From Pelodera strongyloides (Eukaryota > Nematoda > Chromadorea > Rhabditida > Rhabditidae), in the NCBI GenBank assembly GCA_036852015.1, contig JAANDG010000611.1, positions 1 to 64,000 on the forward strand: a stretch of DNA of 64,000 nucleotides. Direction: 5' to 3'. Below the pieces are notes generated by a model, which saw only the letters and a program-made list of their open reading frames with translations, was not told where the DNA came from and did not search any database. The position numbers were made by a program, and so were the translations under genes. Numbering within the stretch: the stretch's first letter is position 1; each line of letters opens with the position of its first letter. This document shows, piece by piece, positions 36,001 through 46,889 of the stretch.

Positions 36001-37709
36001 TACACTCTTACGAAAAGATAATTAAACAATTCAAAATCAAAGCAGCGCGTAACGGTAAATACTATGCGCGCCGCACCTCGATGCAAATTTTTGCCATTTG
36101 GCTGTAGAGCACCTGAACCTAACAATGAACGAATGAACAGCATAGGGCATAGAAACCCTATGTCTTCAATTCAACTACTTTGTAGCAACTTCGATTATTT
36201 TCAGCGTTCGCCGCTATGGAAGCTGCTACACTTCTTCGTATGCTTCCCTGTTCGGGTAAGGGAGTTTAGCTAATAAACAACGCATATATTTTTCTCAAAC
36301 TAGTGTACTAAAAAGGCGGTTCAACCGTTGATCAAGAATACACAGAAAACGAAATAACTTCCGAAACCACACAAAAAGTGCCGTTGACCCTACCAAATGT
36401 TTTTTTTTTACCGAAACGAAAAAACCATCTGGTGACTTGTTCGTGAACCATTTGGTGACACTCGATGACGGTTTTCGATAAAACATGGTCACCACATGGT
36501 CACTAACAGGTCACCAATTGGCTGGCCCACGAAAAAACCAGTGAACCGTCACGAAATGGGTTCAACAATTCCTATGTAAACACTATTCTCAGGTTGTCAA
36601 CCGTACTACTTACGTCGCTATCGAGGGCACTATCTTCGGGTGGTTTACGCAAGCGGATAACTTCCTTTATAACCTATATCAGAAACCAAAAGTCGCGCCA
36701 GCTCGGGTATGATTTAGCTATGAGTTATTGTCCTCGTTTTAAAGTGATACGACACGTGGTTTTGAAACGAAGCGTGTTCCGATATGTGCCTTTGCGGCCG
36801 TGGGCGGTTACTGGACACTATTATTTTTATTTATTTGTTTGTCTTCTTTCAATATACTAATCGAATATCAATTTGGCAAGAAAACTGTTCTATATAGTAA
36901 TATAAACATTTGTTTCAGGGCACTCCTGCTTGTATTGAACTCGGAAATACAAAGGAAAAGGTAAATTACTTTTTATTGTTCGAGTAGTGTATTGTAATCG
37001 TATTGTTTTTATGACATTGGAAACTCACTCGCTCTCTTTCTTTGGGAATATCGGAATAATTTACACAATATGAAAACAGCATCAATACACGTCAGCAATT
37101 ATCCAATCTAAACTTTCCTATGCGCACTTTGTAAAAGATGTGCGTATACTTAAATCACCAGGTTATTTTTCAGGAAGTATGCGAAGAAACGCAGCCAGCA
37201 GTCCGGACCTTCTCTTCTTTCATTCACGTAAGTAGCCTAATCATTTAAAGACTCAGGCCCACGTATAAAAACTGTTCTCTAATTTTGCTGAGACAAGTCT
37301 CCCAGAATACTCAAACGCGGCTGTGAAAACCGTTTTGCACGATATGCAAAATTGGGGAAGATATTCGCGAAAGAATATCCATATCTAATTACCGTAGTCA
37401 TTTTGGGTGATTTGGGAGATTTATCACAGAAAAATTGGGGAAAACTTTTCATACGTGGGCCTGTGCCTTTAAATTTATTGAAATTGTTTGAACGAATCAA
37501 GCAAGAAAGAAATCATTCTCCTCCCACGCCGATAGAGTGCTTCATTCAAAATTAACTGCACTTTTATATTTTTGAAATACAAATACAAACCCGCAAATTC
37601 AAGTTAATTTACTGATTTTCATATGAAATTTCTAAATTTACAGGATCGCTCCGACGTCTACGGTGGCGATTTCGGCCGTGTGCGCGTCAAGAAGTCGCAT
37701 TTGGAATAA
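30003..37709 (+). CDS. K2P-3: TWK-type two-pore-domain potassium channel, complete
   Basis: K+ leak channel subunit of the plasma membrane, by family. Exons: 30003-30011, 30195-30305, 30625-30697, 31092-31155, 32490-32606, 33102-33127, 33314-33456, 33667-33792, 34172-34316, 34627-34780, 35144-35235, 35730-35875, 36205-36255, 36593-36706, 36919-36960, 37174-37227, 37644-37709. All phases join: about 510 aa. Order: acidic N-terminus, conserved YYEKNQYSIT block (about 90-99), M1 with IGLRHFMML, cap with LHKNRTELDNVGEYKDFFR, pore 1 T-V-S-Y-G (about 268-272), M2 with RDLGQW, M3, pore 2 T-T-I-G-L-G-D (about 389-395), M4, tail DRSDVYGGDFGRVRVKKSHLE-type motif. Ser replaces the first Gly of GYG in pore 1. 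The least certain parts are the nine-base first exon, the exon 2 acceptor (TTTAAG, at a repeat end) and the 26-nt exon at 33102-33127. The core from 33314 on is secure. AATAAA overlaps the stop; another lies at 37742. Confidence 0.87.
30051..30108 (+). repeat. (AC)n microsatellite in K2P-3 intron 1
   Basis: CA/CG dinucleotides with minor interruptions. Confidence 0.9.
30325..30602. repeat. Foldback/MITE family B copy plus a second right end
   Basis: TTAAAGCGGTGTAACAACTGG to AATCGGTCGCTATAGCGCTTTGA spans 30325-30509. A further right terminus AAATCCGACTGTCATATCGCTTTAA ends at 30602, 22 nt before the next exon. Confidence 0.75.
31165..31275 (-). repeat. tRNA-derived SINE copy in K2P-3 intron 4
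   Basis: On the minus strand: GGGTGCCGGTAGCGTCATGG with TAAACGCACTGG (A-box region), then CCGGTTCGAACCCCGCTCGACC (B box) and a tail CAATTTTGCAACCAAAATTC. The same head and tail occur at 59152-59275, so this is a dispersed family and not a lone tRNA. Confidence 0.75.
31296..31712. repeat. Long foldback, family C, in K2P-3 intron 4
   Basis: TTAAAGGGTCAGGCCCATTTC to GAAATGGGCCTGACCCTTTAA, with arms near 200 nt and a centre around GGCCAATATGC. Confidence 0.9.
31860..32277. repeat. Long foldback, family C, in K2P-3 intron 4
   Basis: A second full copy about 150 bp after the previous one, with the same ends and centre. Two neighbouring copies give four homologous arms in one intron. Confidence 0.9.
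32281..32375 (-). repeat. tRNA-like SINE fragment
   Basis: On the minus strand, TAGATAAATTGGTAAGTGGAGG resembles an A box and GAGGTTCAATTCCTGATGG a B box. It abuts the right end of the family C foldback. Confidence 0.5.
33463..33500 (+). repeat. Family A left-end fragment at a donor site
   Basis: TTTAAAGCGAAATAACAACCGGGTTTTGG starts about 6 nt inside the intron after the M1 exon (donor GTATGC at 33457). Confidence 0.6.
33824..33987. repeat. Foldback/MITE family A copy in a K2P-3 intron
   Basis: Left end worn (CCAGTTTTTGAAACACATCG), right end CCGGCCGGTATTTCGCTTTAA. Confidence 0.8.
34370..34600 (-). repeat. tRNA-derived SINE in the intron between pore 1 and M2
   Basis: On the minus strand, GCGGGTCGGATGGCCTAATG then GCTAGCGCG (A-box region) and CAAGTTCGAATGTTGCCCGTG (B box). 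The tail is shared with 19790-19865. Open frames reading through it from the pore exon are spurious. Confidence 0.7.
35539..35700. repeat. Foldback/MITE family B copy in a K2P-3 intron
   Basis: CCGGTTTTTGAAACGTATCA with ATGCATTCCCATATGATGTATGCAAATGA at the left; TTTCAAAAACCAGTTGTTATATCGCTTTA at the right. Confidence 0.75.
36340..36575. repeat. Dispersed repeat, family I, in K2P-3 M4 intron
   Basis: Reverse-complement relative of 1974-2130: GGTCACCAATTGGCTGGCCCA, CCAGTGAACCGTCACGAAATGGGTTC. Its GAAACCACACAAAAAGTG end also appears at about 54256. Confidence 0.65.
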
Positions 37710-40081
37710 ACTCATTTGGAATGTTAGAATAACTTTATTTTTAATAAAGAGTAAAACAGTGGAATATTTGTGGTGACATTGCCATTTTAGAGCAGCCTGG
37801 TCATGCGGCGTACACAGTCACTGGTATAAAATATAATCAGAAAAGTTTCCACTCGATAAATATAATTGCACAGCTGGAGGTGGCCCACATGTTTATCACA
37901 TGCTAGGCAAAAGTTCGTCGCGCACCGTAGGGCCCTTACAAAGTGAAACCCCGCGTCATCGCAGCGCACAGAAAGAGGATCGCCACAGGGGAGCGAGCGC
38001 CAGACGTTATTTTTTGTGCGCGGCGGTGACGTGAATCTTCATTCGTGTACCGGCGCACCGCCACACTTTGGAACTAATCTACCTGCGCGTGCAGCTCATC
38101 AATAAGGGCGTCAGTTGTTCTGTCGTCCCGTTTTACCACATTACACCCAATGCTATATATCTATCGGCCTAAGGGAGCTCTTCCAATTTTATTGAATTTA
38201 ATAAGTGCTAAATTCTTGTTTTCATTGTTCTCGCATATGAACATCCCATTGGCTTCACGAATATTTGATTTTCAGTTATTAAAAGAGTATGATTGAAAGA
38301 TTCAGACGTGAGTAATTGTAATTATCTAATGTTAATATAATTACCTTGCACCATGCACAGTGTGGGTACAATTGCTCCAAAATCCTCTGAAAGATCAATA
38401 ATTGCCCTAGAACATGTGGTTGCCTTTCTGTTACGTCTTAGACTCGCTGAGCGTGTGGTACCCAGCCGTTCACCCTTTGTGTGCCCCGCGGGGGTACCCT
38501 GTGTGGGGAGGGAACCAGGGTAGGGGTTAGAGAGTGGGGTGCGTAGCTGTTGTACCCTAGCGCTAGCTGAAAAGACACCAATCGAACAAACAGCGCCCAT
38601 CTCCGCGCTCATTAACTATCGCGCGTAGCGCTATAGCAATGACCCTCACCCTACCCCAGCACGCGGGTATCGATTCCAAGGTTACCGAGTATTTAGCAAA
38701 CGTAACTTTACCAGTTTTGTTCTAGAACAATGTTTTATGCTAATTTGTTATGTGAAATACGGTTTTGGTGCCAGCAGATTTATGGTATTATTATTTGTTG
38801 CATATTGTTCAAACCAAGATTCAAACCATGGCCCTTTTTTGTACATTTAAATGTTACTATTGTTCAAAATTTTATCTAAGCTCATTTTCCAATTGCCCTA
38901 AATTAATTCAGCTATTCCTTACTTATACTTTCTACTTTCTATTTGTCACTAGAATACGTAGAAATTTATCATATTCATTTTTATTCAAGAAAAAAAATCA
39001 ATTACTTTAATAAAAGAAAATAGTTTTACTAAAATTATGCTCATGATATAATATCGTTCTTTCCAAAATTCACATGTTTAATTTCCCAGAAAACAAAAGA
39101 TGAAATCAAGGAAAAGGAAAGAAAAAATGTTTTCTTTCATGGTCCAGGCGCCTAAATATTTATATATCAATATAAAGAAAGCATTTTTGAGGAAATTTTC
39201 TAGCCTGTTTCTAACGATTGACATACTAAATTAACACATATTTGTCTGACAATGAAAACCAAAGTGACACATACAGTATATGTATGTCCACAATATAATA
39301 TAGTATTAGTATAGGACCCTTGTTTGTATATTATGAAGCGCAATATCTTTGGGCAACCTTTTGAATGTGTTATGGTCAATAAACTATATATAAAGATGTA
39401 ACATTTTTCCACTATGTATTAACTATTCCATATACAATATACTTGATGTGTTTGTTTTAGACGTACTTCCTTGTTTTAATAGATTCAATATGTGCATTTC
39501 AAGTGAAATTAGGAATTCAGTGTGGAATCGATATGAAAACTGAAATGTAAAATTTTGGAAAATAATTATGTAATGTTTTCAATTTTCTTGGTTTTCTCAG
39601 GATCTGTCTATTATGGTCACGGTTGTGGTTATTCGAATTTTATATCTTCTGTAATTATAAATTTTAACGTTTAAATCGTTCCGTGCCGCTTTGCAATGCA
39701 TTAGTAGTGTTATAAAGTTATAATGCGATGAGCACCTAATTATTACTAAAGTCACATAATTGACATAATTATTAATTGCTGGTTCTACTTATCTCTGGTT
39801 AGTAATTACCTCAATTTCTAAACTACTTCTAGCAAAGAAAATTAGTTTTCGTAAAGTTTTCCATCGGAAATGAGTGTCAAAACAAGCGTAGTTCCCGAAA
39901 ATGTTACTCATTTCTTGTGTGGAAACTTGTTTTCAAACAAAGAAATTACTTTTTGAAAAGTGGCAAAATTTTCTATAGTTGTTCTAGTTCTATGTTCTAC
40001 TTCAACAAAGTGAATTATTCTATATGTTGTGGTACATTTCCCTTGTTTCAGTGCTTGTACATAAAACTGCTCAAAAACCAT

Positions 40082-40270
40082 TTAAAGCGAAATACCGGTA
40101 GGTTTTTGAAACGCATCGTGGACAACTGATTTCCTACATTTTTATGCTACGTTTTTCGAATTTAGCTCGATTTTTTATTCTAATTTAGGTTCATTTGCAT
40201 ACAGCATACGCTGCATAAGAATGCTGGTCTACTCGATGTGTTTCAAAAACCGGCCAGTATTTCGCGTTAA
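40082..40270. repeat. Foldback/MITE family A copy
   Basis: TTAAAGCGAAATACCGGTAGG to CCGGCCAGTATTTCGCGTTAA, a near-complete copy. Confidence 0.88.
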
Positions 40271-40489
40271 TGGGTTAATTTAATGTGAAATTGTTCTTAT
40301 TTGTTCGTGTTATGGTGTAGCGCTGCAGCTAACAGAGAAATTTTTTTGGTTATATACGTTTCTGCATATAATTAAAAAGTCTCTGTTCTCATGAAGGTTA
40401 CTATTGTTTCCTCGAAAGTCAAGCTCGTATTTCGTATTATGTGATTTATATGGAGTGTAGAACCAAGACAATGCGACCAAATTATGCAT

Positions 40490-40640
40490 GCCCACCCCAG
40501 GCTGTAGTGCAACAAAGGTCGCGAGTTCGATTCCTGTCCCAGGCCTTCATTACACCATCAAACTTATAAAGATTGATAGCTGGGTAACTGTGGCGTGGCA
40601 CAGGCATACCGAGACGGTTAGCAGCCGGGAGGCTTAGAGG
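40490..40640 (+). repeat. tRNA-like SINE fragment
   Basis: GGTCGCGAGTTCGATTCCTGTCCC resembles a B box with its T arm. The A-box region (GGCTGTAGTGCAAC) is weak. Confidence 0.4.
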
Positions 40641-41433
40641 CCCTTGAAAATTTTCCGCAGATTCGTTTATTGGTGCTCACTGGTGAGTAACGTTTGTATT
40701 TATGTGCCCAGTAATAATCCATGTATAGTCCCAACTCTAACCCAATATCTTGCTGACACCCCCGGCGCTCTAGTATTCAAATTATAGTAATTCCGGGTCA
40801 CGGACCTTTCTTTATAGTGGTTGTGTCAAGGCTCTCTTCCAGTTAGCCATTCACTGGTTGTTCTCTAATCGCTCCATCTTCTCTGGGGTCTCGCAAGTTA
40901 CCATACTATCTAGCACTTCCTCTGCTAATCCCCACCGCCGTAAACCCCTCTTGAATACCAGCTGTGTTTGTACCCGTCAGGGTACCCGCCGGGGTACCAG
41001 TTAGGCTAGGTCCATATAGGTCCCACGGGGAATGATTTGAATCTGACCACGCCCCTTTGTGTCCCACACACATGACACCAATTTGGAGTTATATTGCTTT
41101 CCTTTCGATATGTAATTAGGCCGTTGTCTTGCTTAATTGCCACTAATTATACAATCTTGAAAGATGAGACCCTGACAGACACCCTTTTCTTGTTGTTGCT
41201 TTTTCTTATTATTTGCAAATGAACAATGTGTTTCTTACATTTCTCTTTAATTATTTTCAACAAGATTAGTGATATGTTTTACGATACTAGTCTCCAAAGA
41301 TGTCTTTATTTATATTGCATAAAGTCGCAAAAACTTTAACCTGTACCTAAATGTAATCTCAACCTTCACTCTATGTTGAGCCTTGCCCTCATCATAAACT
41401 AAGATACCAGCTAAATATCTGATTCTTGACCTT

Positions 41434-41614
41434 TTAAAGCGAAATACAGGCTGGTTTTTCAAACGCGTCGGGTACACCAACTTTCTTATGCAGCTAATGC
41501 AAATGAACATAAATTAGAATAAAAATCGAGCTAAATTCGAGAAAATCAGCATAAATACGAAATAATTCAGTTGCCCACGATGCGTTGCAAAAACCGGCCG
41601 GCATTTCGCTTTAA
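41434..41614. repeat. Foldback/MITE family A copy
   Basis: TTAAAGCGAAATACAGGCTGG to CCGGCCGGCATTTCGCTTTAA. Confidence 0.88.
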
Positions 41615-42059
41615 ATATTTTTCTTGTAGTTCGGTTACTTATGTTTGACCTCAACGTAAATGTCGACTTAAATAACAACTTCTTATATGCCCTGTCAGTT
41701 CCGGAAAACGTAAATCACTTATCTGTCGTCTGAGACTCAAATTAGAGCGCTAAGCCGTTTTTCACGCTCCCTCATGAATATTCAAATTGCCGCCGCTGCT
41801 TGAGTAGCTGTTTATAAGAGTGAAGTGTTGCATTTTAAATCGGAACATTTTGTGAGAGTATGTCAAGTATGTTAAAACATGGAATAGTAAAATGAGTTTG
41901 AGAAGATGTTAGAGGTTGCAGGGCTATTTATGAAAAACCGTGTGTTTCTGGCCACACATTATACTAACTGTGTCACTTATCTCCTTTTTTATTGATTTTT
42001 GTGGATCTTGGTGATTATTGAAAACAGGTAAGCAACTAGCTTTCATGCTTAGTAATGGG

Positions 42060-42341
42060 GTTTGTAAGGGCGCGTTCGGGATTGATTTTCCGAAAGGAAA
42101 CTCGGCCAAATCCTCGTTCGGGATGGACATTTTGGAAACGTTCCAATGCATGGAGAAAACAAAAAATACAGTATGAATTAGCACGGAAAATTTGAAAAAT
42201 ATGCGCGGGAAACGTTTTTCGCAAGCTAATTCATACTGTATTTTTTGTTTTCTGCAAGCATTGGAACGTTTCCAAAATGTCCATCCCGAACGATGAATTT
42301 GCATGGTTTCCTTTCGGAAAATCAATCCGGAACGCGCCCTA
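42060..42341. repeat. Foldback element, family F
   Basis: Left end GTAAGGGCGCGTTCGGGATTG, right end CAATCCGGAACGCGCCCTAAG. Arms of about 120 nt pair through ATTTTCCGAAAGGAAAC, TCGTTCGGGATGGACATTTTG, GAAACGTTCCAATGC and ACAGTATGAATTAGC. No coding content. Confidence 0.88.
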
Positions 42342-42779
42342 AGTATGCTGAAAAAGTACTGTATTTTGGAACTGCACGATAACATTGTTTATAATTTCTC
42401 CTATCAAATATTAGTTTCAAAATACAGTAGATTTGACAGAAAAGCGCACGTTTTAGTGTACTTTCCCATAATAATAATGCCCCATAATGCGTGACGGATG
42501 CTTCTTACTGAGAAGCCAATTAGCATGCGAATATTATGCTAATTTCCATAATGCCGAAGTTCGTGGAACTTGAATGTTTTGTAGTGGAACGCCCTCCTGT
42601 TTAGTGATTCATATTATTCTGTTTCTTTTTCTTTTCTTTTGCATAAAGTCAACCTTGAAGCTCTTAGCCGTCACGCATCATTTAGCTTTGTCGCTATTGT
42701 AAAGCTAACTTGTTGCTCATCGGATCTGGAACGGTTTTACTCTCGTACTTCGTACTAGGTCAAACTTTGCAAAAGCTTC

Positions 42780-42822
42780 TTTCTCCCTTCCTCTCCCTCT
42801 CTCACTCTCTCTCTCTCTCTTA
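42780..42822 (+). repeat. CT-rich microsatellite
   Basis: Interrupted CT repeats. Confidence 0.85.
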
Positions 42823-44235
42823 CAAAGAAAGTAAAAAGCTAAAGAAATTCTAATAAGAATGCAAATGATGTAAATGTGATTTATGCATTTTTCTTTGCTA
42901 ACTAGAACAATAGTATTTGAAGGCAATCTGGCTAGCTGACTTCACGTGCTACTGTATTCCAGCGTTAAATGGATTTTAAACGTCGAAGCATCTCTTTAAT
43001 TATTTCTGTTGTCATTAGTTGCATAAATTTCTGAATTTCTTCTAGCAAAGTAAAATCCGCTCATGTAACTTATTGTTAGATTACAACTGCTTAGGCTCAG
43101 ACTTAGGGTATCTCCCGGTTTCCAGAGTTCGTGTTTTTAATATTAATTAGAACTTTGTCAATGAACTTCAACTAGAAGTTTTCAAGTGTCAATAAACTGT
43201 TATTAAGACCAACAATATGTTAGAGAAAGCTAAAAAAAATCGAGCGGAAAGGCGAAAGGATAGATTTCCTGTTTTTGTTTATGTTCAATGCATTTTCCCA
43301 CCGTAAAATCTTTCCAATAGTTTTCATTCCTTTTTGTTTACAGGAATTTGCCCAATTTTCATTAAAATAGGGAAATATTAACTTTTATTTTTGACCACTG
43401 TTTTTATGAAAGACTGAATTTATACCAATAAACATTATATTGTAAGCTGAAAGTAGTAATGATCAAACAAGTTGTCCTATTTTTGTGAAAATATTGCAGC
43501 ATTAATTAGGTATGTAAAAGGACGTGGGTCATAGAAAAGTCAACCAAAATTTGAGGAACCTGCTTCCTTGCTCCTTTATGGGGTTGAGATTGAGTAATGA
43601 CCATAGTTCTAGTTTTTCATTGTACACACACTACACAGTCCTGATCTCATCCCGCTGAATAAATCACCAGAACCGATAAAATCAAACTGTTGGACTGAAA
43701 TCAAGGCTAAATCACGTTTGAGAACTTTTTTTCCTTTGCTGTGTTAAATTATCTGCACTTGGCTTTACTACTATGTCACTATGTGTTGAATGAGACAACA
43801 CTAAAGCAATTATTTATTTATTAAATAACACCGATGTGCGCATCAAATAATATGATGATGAGAAAGCAATGTGTCATATAACTCAATTAAGATCTACATG
43901 CAACTAATTAAGATATTTATTAGTTTGACTACTGTAAAAGAAACTATGTGTTCGCCATAAACATAGTATTGAACTACCACCGTGTAAAAAATGATAAAGG
44001 TTCTATACGTCAAATTACAAGAATGTGTATAGTATATTTATTCTGTATAAATGTAAAGCATGCAAATATCGGTGAGCGCCTGTAACACGCGTACATTATG
44101 ATTAATAAGCACTTCTTATTCATTCTCAGAGCTGCGCAAGATGGTTAGCGTTATTTGCATACAATTATAGGTAATATGTTCAATTGCGTGTTCTACAATG
44201 AGATAACTCTAACAATAAAGATCCTACAAACATAT

Positions 44236-44412
44236 TTAAAGCGAAATACCGGCTGGTTTCTGAAACGCATCATGGACAACTGAATTATTACGTATTATGC
44301 TAATTTACTCGAATTTAGCTCGATTTTTTATTCTAATGTATGTTCATAGGCTGCATAATAAATAATGCTGGTGTACTCGATGTGTTTCAAAAACCGACCT
44401 GTATTTCGCTTC
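44236..44412. repeat. Foldback/MITE family A copy
   Basis: TTAAAGCGAAATACCGGCTGG to CGACCTGTATTTCGCTTCA. Confidence 0.85.
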
Positions 44413-45366
44413 ACAAAACACGATGAACCCTCATCAAGTCATGTAACTAGCTGTTCCTCTTGTATTGTATTTCTCTTATTTTCACTAGTTTTACTTTTCG
44501 TTATATTTAGTTGATAGCTTCCAAATTCATATAATTTTTCTTTTTCTTGCTCTAGGGATTAATGTCGAGTTGGATTTCTGTTCTCATTGCGTGTATGTGA
44601 CAGATGTCCTATGTATGCTATCCAATTCAGTGAAATTGGTAATATCGCCCAGTTTTTCCCAGTTTTTCGTGGCCTGCCGATGGGAGGAAATTTCATTTTG
44701 ATGGTCCTTGTGGCCCCAATTATGAAGATTTATGGGAAAGCTTAGGATTTGATGATTAGGTAATTAGGTGTATATTGGGATAATTAAATTATTGAGATAT
44801 GGTAATTGTGTAATCATTATTTATGGGGGTAGGTGTACATTGCATTTTAATTTGTTAAAAGAGTTTACCCTGACCCTGATAGTATAAACTCTACGCGCTT
44901 GTTTATTACTTATACCTGTGGGTTTTCTAGGATCACTTAGGTGTTTTCATGTAACTTTATGCGATATGATGTGCTATGTTTTCCTTTTTCCTCCAGCTCG
45001 GCTTGACAATAATAATATCTTATCTTATCATTCACTTAGTTTTTGTTAGTTTACTTTGCTGTTCGTGCTTTGCTTATTATGAACTCTGTCAACAGTAGTA
45101 GTAGTCTTCTTGTAGCTTCCGTATACATATGCTAATATGCAGCCCGACCAGAAAACACTGTGGAAAGCTGCTTTTCATGTTAAACTGATCTTGCCACAGC
45201 GTTTTCATAACTTTCAAAATTTACACTGCTCATCACACTTTCATTTCCCAAGTTCGGTTTTCGATATGGGGCTTATTGAATGTAACTATGTACTTACGCC
45301 AGCTTTAATTATTGCAATTATTCTTGTTATTTAGTAAAGTAGTAATTTAATTCGTGATTTTTTCAG

Positions 45367-45424
45367 GTATCAAAGTAGCGCGACGGACGGCTCTCTACGT
45401 CTAAACTAGCGCTAGGGGAATTGG
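45367..45424 (+). other. Possible non-coding exon (BAR-like gene 5' UTR?)
   Basis: A strong acceptor (ATTTTTTCAG ending 45366) and a consensus donor (GTAAGT from 45425) bound 58 nt without a start codon. It could be a 5' UTR exon of the gene whose coding part begins at 50576, or an unrelated transcript. Confidence 0.25.
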
Positions 45425-45937
45425 GTAAGTCTTTAAGTTTCTGAGTTTCCAAGTTTCGATTTTTTGTAATTTCTGCGTTTTCGTTTTCGGTTTCGTCTTC
45501 TTTTCAATTTCTGTTTTTAAAAGCGGTATAACATGCCGAAACATGGTTGCACAAAAGGGCCCGAACTTTTGCATATAATACATGAAAATGCAGAGGCCCC
45601 GCTTCAAAACCACGTGACATACCTCTTTAAGGATATCCGGCCTCCTATACTTCCTAGTTTATATCAATTTCGCATCAAGAAATCCTCTTTTTCTGTTTCT
45701 CCTTCGGGTTCAACTTGCCCTAAATTAAGGACGGAACGTCGCATTGAATGTTATCTCAAATTTGCATCGGCCTTCCCTTTTTGGTCTTACGACCCACATT
45801 TTGGCCCCCCTGATTGTGTAGATATTTGCATATTGGGTTGTACTGCGGGCGGACTAGCCCGCCTTCCCGCCCGGGTCTTGGGTAATTGTAAAGGAGGACT
45901 GCTCTCGTTCTTACCGCAATCATAGAGAATAGGTAAC

Positions 45938-46087
45938 TTAAAGCGAAATGCCGACCGTTTTTTAACGCAACGAGTACACCAGCATCTTATGCAAATGTAC
46001 ATAAATTAGAATAAAAAATCGAGTTCAATTCGAGGAACTTTGCATAAATACGTAAGAATTCAGTTGTCCACGATGCGTTTCAAAATC
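45938..46087. repeat. Foldback/MITE family A copy, right end lost
   Basis: TTAAAGCGAAATGCCGACCG at the left; the right arm breaks after GATGCGTTTCAAAA. Confidence 0.8.
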
Positions 46088-46820
46088 TCTTGCAGAAATT
46101 AGCACTAGATTTGCGTAGTGATTATCTAAGTCTAAATGACCTAGGTTTCTGTATGTATTTTTGCTCCTCAATCAAATCGCGTTCCACCAGTTTATTTTGT
46201 TTGTTGATTTAATGATAATTTCTTGTAAAATGATAATGATATAATCGCATCAGAGACAGCTGATTGAGCACATTTTCGCTCATTCAAAATAGATAATGAG
46301 ATGAGATTATACAATGTTTTATTTTTTCCTTTCTACTCTACCAGCTGTATGTTTACCCGCGCCGCTCCAACTTTGTTTTGGGATATTGTATGTAGCACAG
46401 CGAAGATTGCGCTGTAGCGGCGCGGCACACACTAACGGCGTTTCCACAAGAATTCTAAGTCATGTTTGTCCTTTGTAGCCACAAATATCGACGACGTCGT
46501 TTAGTTTCGCTAAAAAATGCATGAAACTTTCCAGCAGACCACACAGCCTATTTTGTTTTCTACTTTTAAGTCGCTTATGTGGAATTTTAAAGAACAGACA
46601 TTTCCTTCTATCGCGTGCGGCTACATATTTAGTTAAATCATCATTTTAAACTTTAGTCACTAGCTACAGACTGAATTTTTATGGAGACTGTACTATTATT
46701 GTGTATTATACTCTTTAAACCATAGTTGACATATTCTTCGTCTATCCCTGTTTGTGTTTCTGTGTCTATTTCTATCTATGTACTTTCTCTGCATCTCATT
46801 CTCTCTAAGGTATCGCGCTC

Positions 46821-46835
46821 TTCTCCTCTCCCCCC

Positions 46836-46886
<51 letters not shown>
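46821..46886 (+). repeat. CT microsatellite
   Basis: Long CT run, nearly pure over 46852-46884. Confidence 0.93.

Positions 46887-46889
<3 letters not shown>

Noticed and set aside
38322..38612. Minus-strand 96-codon frame with Pro/Gly-rich content
   Set aside because: No splice context or recognised domain; GC-rich local sequence is enough to explain the open frame.
42067..42385. 153-codon minus-strand frame
   Set aside because: It spans the two arms of the family F foldback, which forces similar open frames on each strand.
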